Source: Streptomyces sp. LUP30
GTDB lineage: Bacteria; Actinomycetota; Actinomycetes; Streptomycetales; Streptomycetaceae
DNA length: 64,000 nucleotides
Assembly: GCF_001746365.1 (NCBI RefSeq)
Contig: NZ_MJAJ01000003.1
Location: forward strand, 2,251 to 66,250
Reading direction: 5' to 3'
Part shown: piece by piece, positions 50,209 to 58,894 of the stretch
Layout of the letters: the number at the start of each line of letters is the position of its first letter
How positions within the stretch are numbered: position 1 is the stretch's first letter
Program-made: the position numbers and the translations under genes
Notes under the pieces: generated by a model
The model's input: only the letters and a program-made list of their open reading frames with translations
Database searches by the model: none
Told to the model about the DNA's origin: nothing

Positions 50209-51210
50209 CTAGGGCTTGACGGAGCGGTAGTAGCGCCGGGCGCCCTCGTGCAGCTTGAGCGGGTCGGTGTAGATGGCGGTGCGCAGGTCGACCAACTGGG
50301 CGGAGTGCACGTGTGCGCCGATGCCGTCCCGGCTCCTGATCACGGTGCGGGTCAGCCACTCGGTGAGCCGGGGCGCCATGTCCGTGCGGGTGATGAGCAG
50401 GTTGGACACCGCGATCGTCGCCACGGTGGAGCCGTTCTGGATGGTGGGGTAGGCCGACTCCGGCATGTTCGTGGCCCGGTAGTAACCGGTGGAGTCGTCC
50501 TGGTCGTGCATCTGCGCGACGAGCTCGGAGCTGATCGGCACGAACCGGAAGGTGAAGGTGTCGGCCAGCTTCTCCAGTCCGGCGGTCGGCACCCCGCCGG
50601 ACCAGAAGAAGGCGTCGATCTGGCCCCGCTTCAGCTTCTCGGGGCCGGTGTCGATGCCCTCCGATTCGGCCCTGATGTCCTTCGCCGGGTCCAGGCCCGC
50701 CGCCTTGAGCACGCGTTCCGCGATCAGGCGCACACCGGAGCGGGGCAGGCCGGTCGCCACGGTCTTGCCCCGGAGGTCCGCGATGGTGCGGATGGGCGAG
50801 TCGCGGGGCACCACGAGCTGGACGTAGTCGTCGTACAGCCGGGCCACTCCGCGCAGCTTCGCGGCGCCGCCGGGGTGCTGCGCCTCGTACGCCTGCACGG
50901 CGTCGGCCGCGGCGATGGTGAAGTCGGCGTCGCCCTTCGCCACGCGCTCGACGTTCTCCGGCGACCCGTTGCTGGTCGTCAGGTCCACGTCCAGATCGGG
51001 CATGTCCTTGGCGAGCGCGTCCCGCAGCTGGCTGCCGTACTCGTAGTAGACGCCGCTCGTCGTGCCCGTGCTGAAGGTGATCGAACCGCTCGGCGGCTCC
51101 TCGCCCAGGGGCAGCAGCCACCACAGCAGCAACCCCATGACGACGGCGACGACGGCGGCCGCGCCACCCAGGACGCCGCGCCTGCCGGGACGGGAGAACA
51201 CCTTGGACAT
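50209..51210 (-). CDS. TAXI-family solute-binding protein
   Basis: A 333-residue TRAP-associated extracytoplasmic immunogenic (TAXI) binding protein. It has an N-terminal signal/anchor helix (~12-37) and then TFSTGTTSGVYYEYGSQL, DADFTIAAADAVQAY, GKTVATGLPRSGVRLIAERVL and WSGGVPTAGLEKLA. Characterised TAXI proteins bind glutamate or glutamine. No TRAP membrane subunits lie in the window. The gene converges with gluK (21 bp apart), suggesting it may present ligand to GluK rather than to a transporter (inference). The ATG at 51210 follows CAGGAT by 7 nt, so leaderless expression is possible. Confidence 0.88.
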   Translation of the reverse strand: MSKVFSRPGRRGVLGGAAAVVAVVMGLLLWWLLPLGEEPPSGSITFSTGTTSGVYYEYGSQLRDALAKDMPDLDVDLTTSNGSPENVERVAKGDADFTIAAADAVQAYEAQHPGGAAKLRGVARLYDDYVQLVVPRDSPIRTIADLRGKTVATGLPRSGVRLIAERVLKAAGLDPAKDIRAESEGIDTGPEKLKRGQIDAFFWSGGVPTAGLEKLADTFTFRFVPISSELVAQMHDQDDSTGYYRATNMPESAYPTIQNGSTVATIAVSNLLITRTDMAPRLTEWLTRTVIRSRDGIGAHVHSAQLVDLRTAIYTDPLKLHEGARRYYRSVKP

Positions 51211-51278
51211 GCCCGCGATCCTGCCAGTCTTCACGAGGTGCTGACCAGGGCGGGACTCACAGGGCGGGGCGGACGGGC

Positions 51279-51301
51279 TTGTCAGTGGCCGTCGTTACAG
51301 T
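51279..51301 (+). promoter_or_regulatory. PafBC/RecA-NDp promoter of the MazG-like gene (leaderless)
   Basis: TTGTCAGTG (51279-51287) - 8 nt - TACAGT (51296-51301) - 6 nt - ATG. Both elements match the TTGTCRGTG-N8-TANNNT consensus exactly. Confidence 0.8.
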
Positions 51302-51307
51302 CGGTTC

Positions 51308-51712
51308 ATGAGTTCCTCGCCCGCCGATCTGGTCCGTGAGTTCCACCGAGCCTTCGGGCTCGACGTCCGCGCCACCCCGACCGAGGTGTCGCCGCGTCTC
51401 GCCGCGCAGCGCGGAAGCCTGCTCGCCGAGGAGGCGGCCGAGGTCGCCGAGGTGTCGGTGAGCGGCCCGCTGGACCGGCTGGCGCACGAGCTGGCCGACG
51501 TCGTCTACGTCGCCTACGGCACGGCGCTGGTGCACGGGATCGACCTCGACGCGGTGCTCGCCGAGATCCACCGCTCCAACATGACCAAACTCGGCCCCGA
51601 CGGCCAGGTCGCCCGCCGCGCCGACGGCAAGGTGCTCAAGGGCGCGCACTACCAGGCGCCCGACGTGTCCGCGGTGCTGCGTCGGCAGGGATGGACGTCC
51701 GACGGCGCCTGA
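51308..51712 (+). CDS. MazG-like nucleotide pyrophosphohydrolase
   Basis: A 134-residue all-alpha NTP pyrophosphatase-like protein. Mg-binding acidic motifs appear as LLAEEAAEVAEVSV (~36-49) and ELADVVYVAYGT (~60-71); NMTKLGPDGQVARRADGKVL follows. Such enzymes hydrolyse (d)NTPs or damaged nucleotides. With a DNA-damage-type promoter directly in front, a house-cleaning role during mutagenic stress is plausible. The start is fixed by the promoter 6 nt upstream. Confidence 0.87.
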   Translation: MSSSPADLVREFHRAFGLDVRATPTEVSPRLAAQRGSLLAEEAAEVAEVSVSGPLDRLAHELADVVYVAYGTALVHGIDLDAVLAEIHRSNMTKLGPDGQVARRADGKVLKGAHYQAPDVSAVLRRQGWTSDGA

Positions 51713-51853
51713 CCGGGCGGCCCGACCAGCGGACTGCCGAGGCCGCCCCGGGGCCGCTGGGGCTGCCGGGGCTGCCGAGGAGGTCGCGCGAGCTTCTCGG
51801 GGAGGGCTCCGGGGCGCGCACGCGGTCCTCCCGACCCGCCGTGTCGTACCGCC

Positions 51854-53080
51854 TCAGTCGCCCACCGGCGCCTGCGGTCGGGCCTCGACCGGCTGCTCCG
51901 GTACCGCGGTCCTCCCGCGAGGGTCCCGACGGCGCGTCCAGCGCGTCGCGAGCGGCTCCGTGAAGCGGGCGGTGAGGGGGCCCATCACGACCAGGATCAG
52001 CACGTACGCCGTGGCCAGCGGCCCGAGGGACGGCTCGATCCCGGCGGTGACCGCCAGACCGGCGATGACGATCGAGAACTCCCCGCGCGCGACCAGCGCG
52101 CCGCCGGCCCGCCAGCGTCCCTTGACCGAGATTCCGGCGCGTCGGGCCGCCCAGTAGCCGGTGGCGATCTTCGTCGCGGCGGTGACGGCGGCCAGGGCGA
52201 GGGCCGGCAGGAGGACGGGAGGAATGCTCGCCGGGTCGGTGTGCAGCCCGAAGAAGACGAAGAACACCGCGGCGAACAGGTCCCGCAGCGGGCTCAGCAG
52301 CGTGTGCGCGCCCTCGGCGACCTCCCCGGACAGCGCTATGCCCACCAGGAACGCCCCGACCGCCGCGGACACCTGCAACTGTTGTGCCACGCCGGCGACC
52401 AGGATCGTCAGCCCCAGCACGACCAGCAGCAGTTTCTCCGGGTCGTCGCTCGACACGAAGCGCGAGATGACCCGGCCGTAGCGCACCGCGGCGAACAGCA
52501 CGAGACCCGCGACGCCCAGCGCGATCGCCAGGGTCACGCTGCCGGCCGCCAGCCCCGCCCCGGCCACCAGGGCGGTGACGATCGGCAGGTAGACGGCCAT
52601 GGCCAGGTCCTCCAGCACCAGCACGCTGAGGATCACCGGCGTCTCCCGGTTGCCGACCCGCCCCAGATCGCCCAGCACCTTGGCGATCACCCCCGAGGAC
52701 GAGATCCACGTGACGCCCGCCAGCACCACGGCCGCCACCGGCCCCCAGCCCAGCAGCAACGCGGCGGCGGCGCCCGGCAGGGCGTTGAGGGCGCAGTCGA
52801 CGAGGCCGGACGGGTAATGGGCCTTGAGGTTGGAGACCAGATCGCTCGCCGTGTACTCCAGGCCGAGCATCAGCAGCAGCAGGATGACGCCGATCTCGGC
52901 GCCGGTGGCCACGAACTCCTCGCTCGCGCCGAGCGGCAGCAGCCCGCCCTCGCCGAAGGCCAGCCCGGCCAGCAGATAGAGCGGGATCGGCGAGAACCGG
53001 AACCGGGCCGCGAACCGGCCGAGCAGGCCGAGGCAGAGAATGATGGAACCGAACTCGATCAGCAGGACTGCGGAGTGCAC
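51854..53080 (-). CDS. CPA2-family cation/proton antiporter (KefB-like)
   Basis: A 408-residue monovalent-cation:H+ antiporter with 11-13 helices. The CPA2 core has LLLLMLGLEYTASDL, TWISSSGVIAKVLGDLG and GEFSIVIAGLAVTAG. The protein ends in a short Arg/Pro-rich tail without the KTN/TrkA-N domain of KefB; the neighbouring TrkA-C gene may supply the regulatory subunit, like KhtT with KhtU. The GTG at 53080 has GGGAG 8 nt upstream and follows the TrkA-C stop by 4 bp, making a two-gene operon. Confidence 0.88.
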   Translation of the reverse strand: MHSAVLLIEFGSIILCLGLLGRFAARFRFSPIPLYLLAGLAFGEGGLLPLGASEEFVATGAEIGVILLLLMLGLEYTASDLVSNLKAHYPSGLVDCALNALPGAAAALLLGWGPVAAVVLAGVTWISSSGVIAKVLGDLGRVGNRETPVILSVLVLEDLAMAVYLPIVTALVAGAGLAAGSVTLAIALGVAGLVLFAAVRYGRVISRFVSSDDPEKLLLVVLGLTILVAGVAQQLQVSAAVGAFLVGIALSGEVAEGAHTLLSPLRDLFAAVFFVFFGLHTDPASIPPVLLPALALAAVTAATKIATGYWAARRAGISVKGRWRAGGALVARGEFSIVIAGLAVTAGIEPSLGPLATAYVLILVVMGPLTARFTEPLATRWTRRRDPRGRTAVPEQPVEARPQAPVGD

Positions 53081-53084
53081 CCGG

Positions 53085-53570
53085 TCACTCCCGACCGAGG
53101 ATCGCCGCGGCCGCGTCGACGCCCTCGCGGGTGCCGACGACGATGAGCGTGTCACCGCCCGCGAGACGGAACTCCGGCGTCGGGGACGGTATCGCCTCGG
53201 CCCGCCGCAGCACCGCCACGATCGACGCGCCGGTCTCCGTGCGCATCCGGGTGTCGCCCAGCAGCCGCCCGTTCCAGCGGGAGGTCGCCGCCACCTCCAC
53301 CCGCTCGGCGACCAGCCCCAGGTCCGTCGTGTACAGCAGGCTCGCGCTGTGGTGGGACGGCATCAGCGCGTCGATCACCGCGCCCGCCTCGGCGCCGGTC
53401 AGCCGCAGCGACTGTGCGCAGGAGTCGGGGTCGTCGGTCCGGTACACGTTCACGGTGCGGGCGCCGTCGCGGTGCGCCACGACCGACAGGTGGCGCTGCT
53501 CCCGCGTCACGAGGTCGTACTGGACTCCGATGCCTGGCAGCGGAGTCGTTCGCAGGCGTGGAGCAGGCAC
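53085..53570 (-). CDS. KhtT-like antiporter regulatory protein with TrkA-C (RCK-C) domain
   Basis: 161 residues. An N-terminal KhtT-like domain (~1-75, LPGIGVQYDLVTREQRHLSV) and a C-terminal TrkA-C/RCK ligand-binding domain (~80-161, SIVAVLRRAEAIPSPTPEFR and GDTLIVVGT). In Bacillus KhtT activates the K+/H+ antiporter KhtU in response to pH or nucleotide ligands; the same division of labour is likely with the downstream antiporter gene. GTG at 53570 with a GGGGAAG-type site upstream. Confidence 0.88.
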   Translation of the reverse strand: MPAPRLRTTPLPGIGVQYDLVTREQRHLSVVAHRDGARTVNVYRTDDPDSCAQSLRLTGAEAGAVIDALMPSHHSASLLYTTDLGLVAERVEVAATSRWNGRLLGDTRMRTETGASIVAVLRRAEAIPSPTPEFRLAGGDTLIVVGTREGVDAAAAILGRE

Positions 53571-53845
53571 GTTTCTTCCCCTTGCTGGTCGTGGTCGCTG
53601 GTCGTGGTCGGTGGTTCCGTGACGTCTACCGACGAGTGCCCGGAGCCGCCATGCTGCCACCTGCCCGTACGGTGACGACATGGGTGTCGTGACGGATGGA
53701 CAGGGCCGCCGGCCGACGGAGAGGCTGGTCACGGCGGTGCCATGGAGACCTCGCCGGGACGGTCCCGGCGACGTAGGAGGAGACAGCCGGGAAGACCGAG
53801 ACGGGCGAGTCGGCCGGGACGGCCGAGAAGGCCCGGACAGACGAC

Positions 53846-53881
53846 GCGGACGAGGCGGACGAGGCGGACGAGGCGGAGGAG
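53846..53881 (+). repeat. 9-bp tandem repeat ahead of the NarL-type kinase gene
   Basis: GCGGACGAG three times and a fourth copy GCGGAGGAG, ending at the ribosome binding site of the kinase. Repeat-number change would alter the spacing or number of GGAG-like sites. Confidence 0.8.
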
Positions 53882-53892
53882 GAGTCGCGCAC

Positions 53893-54882
53893 ATGTCGTT
53901 GTTCTGGCGGATCTTCGCCCTCGACGCCGTCGGCCTGGTCGTGGCGGCCGCGTTGCTCCTGGGCCCGGTGACCGTCTCCACGCCGATACTGCCGGGCGAG
54001 GTGCTCGTCGTGGTGGCCGGCCTGGCCGTGCTGCTGACCGTCAACGCGGTCGTGCTGCGCGTCGGCCTCGCGCCGCTGGGACGGCTGGGCCGGGCCATGG
54101 CCGACGCCGACCTGCTGCGCCCCGGGGCCCGCGCCGTCGTCTCGGGGCCGGTGGAGACGGCCGAGCTGATCACCACGTACAACGCCATGCTGGACCGGCT
54201 GGCGGCCGAGCGCGCCGCCAGCGCCGCCGGGGCGCTGTCCGCGCAGGAACGGGAGCGCCACCGCGTCGCCCGCGAGCTCCACGACGAGGTCGGCCAGACG
54301 CTCACCGCCGTGCTGCTCCAGCTCAAGCGCGTCGCCGACCGGGCCCCGAAGGACCTGCGCGAGGAACTGGGCCAGGCGCAGGAGGCCACCAGGGCCGGCC
54401 TGGACGAGATCCGGCGCATCGCCCGTCGGCTGCGCCCCGGTGTCCTCGACGAACTGGGCCTGCTCAGTGCGCTGCGCTCGCTGGCCGCCGAGTTCACCAC
54501 CCACGGGCTGACGGTGCGCCACGATCTTCGCGCCGGGCTGCCGCCCCTGACCGAGGAGACGGAACTGGTGGTCTACCGCGTGGCTCAGGAGGCCCTCACC
54601 AACACCGCACGGCACTCGGGCGCCGACCGCGCCGAACTCCGTCTGAGCCCCGCCGCCGACGGCGTCGAACTCCTCGTACGGGACAACGGCACGGGCTTGG
54701 GCGCGCAGACCGGGGAGAGCGCCGGCATCCGCGGGATGCGCGAGCGAGCCCTGCTGATCGGCGCGGCCCTCAGCGTCACGTCGGGCGCGAACGGCAGCGG
54801 CGGGACGGACATACGGCTGCGGGCGGCCGCGGGCGCCGCCCCGGCGACCACCGCTCCGGCCTCCCCCGGAGGCCTCCGATGA
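53893..54882 (+). CDS. NarL-type sensor histidine kinase (HisKA_3)
   Basis: A 329-residue kinase. Two N-terminal helices (~7-28 and ~35-58) are separated by only a few residues, so no extracytoplasmic sensor domain is present; a HAMP-like segment (~60-115) leads to HisKA_3 with RHRVARELHDEVGQTLTAVL (phospho-His in RELHDE) and HATPase_c (LVVYRVAQEALTNTARHS, VRDNGTGLG). The signal is probably within the membrane or cytosol. The ATG at 53893 follows GGAGGAGGAG; the stop overlaps the response-regulator ATG (ATGA). Confidence 0.87.
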   Translation: MSLFWRIFALDAVGLVVAAALLLGPVTVSTPILPGEVLVVVAGLAVLLTVNAVVLRVGLAPLGRLGRAMADADLLRPGARAVVSGPVETAELITTYNAMLDRLAAERAASAAGALSAQERERHRVARELHDEVGQTLTAVLLQLKRVADRAPKDLREELGQAQEATRAGLDEIRRIARRLRPGVLDELGLLSALRSLAAEFTTHGLTVRHDLRAGLPPLTEETELVVYRVAQEALTNTARHSGADRAELRLSPAADGVELLVRDNGTGLGAQTGESAGIRGMRERALLIGAALSVTSGANGSGGTDIRLRAAAGAAPATTAPASPGGLR

Positions 54883-55586
54883 CCCACGCCACGCCCTCGC
54901 AGGCGCCGGCCCCACGGCCTGCGCCGTCCGCGCCGATCCGCGTCCTCCTCGCGGACGACCACACGCTCGTCCGCCGGGGAGTGCGGCTCATCCTGGACGG
55001 CGAGCCCGACCTGACGGTGGTCGCCGAGGCCGGCGACGGGGCCGAGGCGGTCGAACGCGCCCGGGAGGGGGACGTCGACCTGGCCGTCCTGGACGTGGCC
55101 ATGCCTCGGATGACCGGGCTGCAGGCGGCGCGTGAACTCTCCCGGCGACTCCCGGATCTGCCCATCCTCATCCTGACGATGTACGACAACGAGCAGTACT
55201 TCTTCGAGGCCCTCAAGGCCGGGGCCGGGGGATACGTGCTGAAGTCGGTCGCCGACCGGGACCTGGTCGAAGCCTGTCACGCGGTCGTGCGCGACGAGCC
55301 GTTCATCTACCCCGGCGCGGAGCGGGCGCTCGTCCGCTCGTACCTGGACCGGCTGCACCGCGGCGACGACGTCGACGGCCTGCCCGAGCGGCCCATCACC
55401 GAGCGCGAGGAGGAGATCCTCAAGCTCGTGGCCGAAGGGCACACCTCCAGGGAGATCGGCGCGCTGCTCTTCATCAGCGCCAAGACGGTCGAACGGCACC
55501 GCGCCAACCTCCTGCACAAGCTCGGCATGCGCGACCGGCTGGAGCTCACCCGTTACGCGATCCGCGCCGGTCTCATCGACCCCTGA
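54879..55586 (+). CDS. NarL/FixJ-family response regulator
   Basis: A 235-residue regulator: receiver (~18-135) with IRVLLADDHTLVRRGVRLIL and phospho-acceptor Asp72 in LAVLDVAMPR, and a LuxR-type HTH (~170-230) with ITEREEEILKLVAEGHTSRE and ISAKTVERHRANLLHKLGM. Translationally coupled to the kinase by ATGA at 54879-54882 and GGAGG upstream. No target gene is obvious nearby; miaB follows with its own promoter. Confidence 0.9.
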   Translation: MTHATPSQAPAPRPAPSAPIRVLLADDHTLVRRGVRLILDGEPDLTVVAEAGDGAEAVERAREGDVDLAVLDVAMPRMTGLQAARELSRRLPDLPILILTMYDNEQYFFEALKAGAGGYVLKSVADRDLVEACHAVVRDEPFIYPGAERALVRSYLDRLHRGDDVDGLPERPITEREEEILKLVAEGHTSREIGALLFISAKTVERHRANLLHKLGMRDRLELTRYAIRAGLIDP

Positions 55587-55651
55587 GCCCGCCGGGGCCC
55601 CGGGAGAGCGGGGGCGGCGGGCGTCCTCCGGCGAGCGCCTACCCTTGAGCC

Positions 55652-57181
55652 ATGACCAGCAGCAGCGACCGGAGCCTCGCAGTGGACGTCCAAGCCCCCA
55701 AGAGCTACGAGATCCGCACTTACGGGTGCCAGATGAACGTCCACGACTCCGAGCGATTGTCCGGGCTGCTCGAAGAGGCCGGGTACGTGCGCGCCCCCGA
55801 AGGATCGGACGGCGACGCGGACGTCGTCGTCTTCAACACCTGCGCGGTGCGCGAGAACGCCGACAACCGGCTCTACGGCAACCTCGGCCGTCTCGCCCCG
55901 CGGAAGGCGACCCGGCCCGGGATGCAGATCGCGGTCGGCGGCTGCCTCGCGCAGAAGGACCGCGACACCATCGTGAAGCGGGCGCCCTGGGTGGACGTCG
56001 TCTTCGGCACGCACAACATCGGCAAGCTGCCGGTCCTGCTCGAACGCGCGCGCGTGCAGGAAGAGGCCCAGGTCGAGATCGCCGAGTCGCTGGAGGCCTT
56101 CCCCTCCACCCTGCCGACGCGGCGTGAGAGCGCCTACGCGGCCTGGGTGTCGATCTCCGTCGGCTGCAACAACACGTGCACGTTCTGCATCGTCCCGGCG
56201 CTGCGCGGCAAGGAGAAGGACCGCCGCACCGGCGACATCCTCGCCGAGATCGAGGCCCTGGTAGCCGAGGGAGTCAGCGAGATCACCCTGCTCGGCCAGA
56301 ACGTCAACGCCTACGGCTCCGACATCGGCGACCGCGAGGCCTTCAGCAAGCTGCTCCGCGCGTGCGGCGCGATCGAGGGCCTGGAGCGCGTCCGCTTCAC
56401 CTCCCCGCACCCGCGCGACTTCACCGACGACGTCATCGCCGCCATGGCCGAGACGCCCAACGTGATGCCGCAGCTGCACATGCCCATGCAGTCGGGCTCG
56501 GACACGGTCCTGAAGGCGATGCGCCGCTCCTACCGGCAGGAGCGCTACCTCGGGATCATCGAGAAGGTGCGCGCCGCCATCCCGCACGCGGCGATCACCA
56601 CCGACATCATCGTGGGCTTCCCCGGCGAGACCGAGGAGGACTTCGACCAGACCCTGCACGCGGTCCGCGAGGCCCGCTTCGCGCAGGCGTTCACCTTCCA
56701 GTACTCCAAGCGCCCCGGCACCCCTGCCGCGACCATGGAGGAGCAGATCCCCAAGGAGGTCGTCCAGGCGCGTTACGAGCGTCTCGTCGCCCTGCAGGAG
56801 GAGATCTCCTGGGAGGAGAACAAGAAGCAGGTCGGCCGCACCCTGGAGCTGATGGTGGCCGAGGGCGAGGGCCGCAAGGACGGCGCCACGCACCGTCTGT
56901 CCGGTCGCGCCCCCGACAACCGTCTGGTGCACTTCACCAAGCCGGAGCAGCAGGTGCGCCCCGGCGACGTGGTGACGGTCGAGATCACGTATGCCGCCCC
57001 GCACCACCTCCTGGCCGAGGGCGCCGTCCTGGACGTGCGCCGCACGCGCGCGGGTGACGCCTGGGAGAAGCGCACCGCGGACCAGGCGGCCAAGCCGGCC
57101 GGCGTCCTGCTCGGTCTGCCCAAGATCGGCGTGCCCGCGCCGCTTCCGGTGGCCACGGGCAGCGGCTGCGGCTGCGACTGA
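55652..57181 (+). CDS. miaB: tRNA-2-methylthio-N6-dimethylallyladenosine synthase MiaB
   Basis: A 509-residue radical-SAM methylthiotransferase acting on i6A37 of tRNAs. UPF0004 cysteines are in [21 protein letters not shown] and VGGCLAQKD; the radical-SAM motif is CNNTCTFC; a TRAM domain precedes a ~40-residue C-terminal tail ending GSGCGCD. It uses the product of MiaA, whose gene is 3 kb downstream. TACCCT (55640-55645) lies 6 nt before the ATG and no binding site is seen, so the mRNA is probably leaderless. Confidence 0.96.
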   Translation: MTSSSDRSLAVDVQAPKSYEIRTYGCQMNVHDSERLSGLLEEAGYVRAPEGSDGDADVVVFNTCAVRENADNRLYGNLGRLAPRKATRPGMQIAVGGCLAQKDRDTIVKRAPWVDVVFGTHNIGKLPVLLERARVQEEAQVEIAESLEAFPSTLPTRRESAYAAWVSISVGCNNTCTFCIVPALRGKEKDRRTGDILAEIEALVAEGVSEITLLGQNVNAYGSDIGDREAFSKLLRACGAIEGLERVRFTSPHPRDFTDDVIAAMAETPNVMPQLHMPMQSGSDTVLKAMRRSYRQERYLGIIEKVRAAIPHAAITTDIIVGFPGETEEDFDQTLHAVREARFAQAFTFQYSKRPGTPAATMEEQIPKEVVQARYERLVALQEEISWEENKKQVGRTLELMVAEGEGRKDGATHRLSGRAPDNRLVHFTKPEQQVRPGDVVTVEITYAAPHHLLAEGAVLDVRRTRAGDAWEKRTADQAAKPAGVLLGLPKIGVPAPLPVATGSGCGCD

Positions 57182-57284
57182 CGACGGAGCTCGCCTCGGC
57201 CGGTGACGCCCCGATGAGGGCGCACCGCCGAGGACGACCCGGCGGGGTGCCCGGGGGCACGCCCGCGGGGTTACCCTGCGGATC

Positions 57285-58019
57285 ATGCTTGTCGCCGCCT
57301 CCGTCTGCCCCTGTCCGCCGCTGCTCGTGCCCGAGGTCGCCGCCGGCGCCGCGTCGGAACTGGACGCGGCGCGTACCGCCTGCTCCGACGCGCTGGCCGT
57401 GCTGGCGGCCGCCAGGCCGGACCGGCTCGTGGTCGTCGGGCCCGCCGAGAAGACCGGACGAGGCCTCCACCCCCACGGCGCGCGGGGTTCGTTCCGCGCC
57501 TTCGGAGTGGACGTCGGCGTACGCCTCGGCCACGGCGACGACACCGCGGCGGCCGCACCGGACGCGCCGCCCGCCCGCGATCTGCCGCCGTCCCTCGCCG
57601 TCGGCGCCTGGCTGCTGGAGCGGGCCGGATGGGCGGCCGCCCCGGTAGAGGGTCTCGGCGTCGGGGAACCGCTCGCGGCGGAGCGCTGCGTCGAGGTGGG
57701 CCGGGAGATCGGCGCGGCGCCGGGACGGGTCGCCCTGCTGGTGATGGGTGACGCGAGCGCGTGCCGGACGCTGAAGGCCCCCGGCTATCTCGACGAGCGC
57801 GCTGCCCCCTTCGACGCGGAGGTCGCCCGCGCGCTGGGCACGGCGGACGTGGCGGCGCTCAAGGCGCTGGACGCGCAGCTGGCGTATGAGCTCAAGGCCT
57901 GCGGCCGGGCGCCGTGGCAGGTGCTCGCGGGCGCCGCCGAGGACGCCGGGCTGACGGGCGCGCTGCTCTACGCGGACGCGCCGTACGGCGTGGGCTACGT
58001 GGTCGCGACCTGGACGTAG
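57285..58019 (+). CDS. Class III extradiol dioxygenase subunit B-like protein
   Basis: A 244-residue protein of the LigB superfamily, conserved between miaB and miaA in Streptomyces. It begins AASVCPCPPLLVPEV; the usual LigB fold is suggested by RLVVVGPAEKT, ALLVMGDASACRTL and YADAPYGVGYVVATW. The complete His/His/Glu metal triad of true dioxygenases is not evident, so catalysis is unproven. TACCCT (57272-57277) sits 7 nt before the ATG (leaderless). Confidence 0.8.
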   Translation: MLVAASVCPCPPLLVPEVAAGAASELDAARTACSDALAVLAAARPDRLVVVGPAEKTGRGLHPHGARGSFRAFGVDVGVRLGHGDDTAAAAPDAPPARDLPPSLAVGAWLLERAGWAAAPVEGLGVGEPLAAERCVEVGREIGAAPGRVALLVMGDASACRTLKAPGYLDERAAPFDAEVARALGTADVAALKALDAQLAYELKACGRAPWQVLAGAAEDAGLTGALLYADAPYGVGYVVATWT

Positions 58020-58050
58020 CCGCCCTGCGCCGCGGGGCGTGGTCCGGCCC

Positions 58051-58115
58051 CGGGCGTGGATCGGCGGACGGCCGCGAGCGTTCCCGCCGCGCGGCCGTCC
58101 GCCGATCCACGCCCG
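58051..58115. terminator. 26-bp perfect inverted repeat between convergent genes
   Basis: 58051-58076 (CGGGCGTGGATCGGCGGACG...) is perfectly complementary to 58090-58115 with a 13-nt loop. It lies 31 nt after the dioxygenase-like stop and 1 nt after the end of the convergent small gene. No T-run; the length and perfection suit bidirectional termination or a dsRNA processing site. Confidence 0.88.
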
Positions 58116-58116
58116 G

Positions 58117-58389
58117 TCAGGAAGCCGGTGGCGGCGGGGTCGGCGGGACGAAGGTGTCACCGCCTCCCGTCGAAGGCTCGTCCTTGTGCGCGAGCCGCTC
58201 CATGGCCCCCTTGGCCTTGTCGGTGCCCGTGTGGATCCTGTCGCTGTACTTGCCCTTGGTCTTCTCGTCGACGACCTTGGCGGCCTTGTCGAGGCCGTGA
58301 TGCACCTTGCCCCCGTGCTGCTGTGCGAGGTCCGAGACCTTGCCCTTGGCCGGGGCGAGCCTGGCCTTCAAACTGTCCAAGAGACCCAT
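58117..58389 (-). CDS. Small Lys-rich protein annotated in the family as antitoxin (Rv0909-like)
   Basis: 90 residues, MGLLDSLKARLAPAKGKVSD then LDKAAKVVDEKTKGKYSDRI, ending in a Thr/Pro-rich tail. Sequence and size fit the Rv0909-type family that databases call antitoxin. No toxin gene is adjacent: the preceding minus-strand gene is an acidic protein without a toxin fold, so a toxin-antitoxin role here is doubtful. The ATG at 58389 has GGAAGG upstream. Confidence 0.7.
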   Translation of the reverse strand: MGLLDSLKARLAPAKGKVSDLAQQHGGKVHHGLDKAAKVVDEKTKGKYSDRIHTGTDKAKGAMERLAHKDEPSTGGGDTFVPPTPPPPAS

Positions 58390-58413
58390 GGGCCACCTTC
58401 CCTCGCGGGTGCG

Positions 58414-58713
58414 TTATGTACGGGCGCCCTCGTCGGCGGCCTCACTGTCGGCCGTCTCCTCGGGGGACTGCTGACGGGGGATGCCGACGCCGTCGGCACC
58501 GTCGTCGGAGGCGGCGACCGGCTCCTTCGCCGCCTCGCCGTGCGTTGCGGACGCGGCCTCGGTCGTCTCCTGCGAGTCCTCCGTGACCGTTTCCGCCTTG
58601 GCCACGTCCTCCGTCGCGTCGGCCGATGCCTCGTCGGCGGCGGTGGCCGCCTCCTCCGTCGCCGGCACCTCCACGGACTTCGACCTCCGGAAAAGTCGCG
58701 CCAAAACGCCCAT
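58414..58713 (-). CDS. Small acidic, low-complexity protein of unknown function
   Basis: 99 residues with a basic N-terminus (MGVLARLFRRSKSVEVPAT) and a long Glu/Ala/Thr/Ser-rich acidic remainder. The amphipathic basic start could bind a membrane surface. No family recognised. The ATG at 58713 has GGAG 5 nt upstream; 24 bp separate it from the next minus-strand gene, so the two are likely one operon. Longer frames reaching 59019 overlap miaA and are rejected. Confidence 0.65.
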   Translation of the reverse strand: MGVLARLFRRSKSVEVPATEEAATAADEASADATEDVAKAETVTEDSQETTEAASATHGEAAKEPVAASDDGADGVGIPRQQSPEETADSEAADEGART

Positions 58714-58894
58714 GTCCACTCCATACGGTACTCGTGCGGGCGAAATCCCGCGTCGGCCGGTGCGTCCGTTCGTGCCACCGGGGGGTGCCGCCCTTGCGCA
58801 GGGCGACGGAAATCCCGCAACGGGGAACGACCCCGGGCCGACGCCGTCACGTAACTCGTTCGAGGCCGGGGGCGGGGTTTGCGAGACTGGTGCA

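Noticed and set aside
58117..58713. A toxin-antitoxin pair
   Set aside because: Only the antitoxin-like member is recognisable; the neighbour is an acidic low-complexity protein with no toxin fold.
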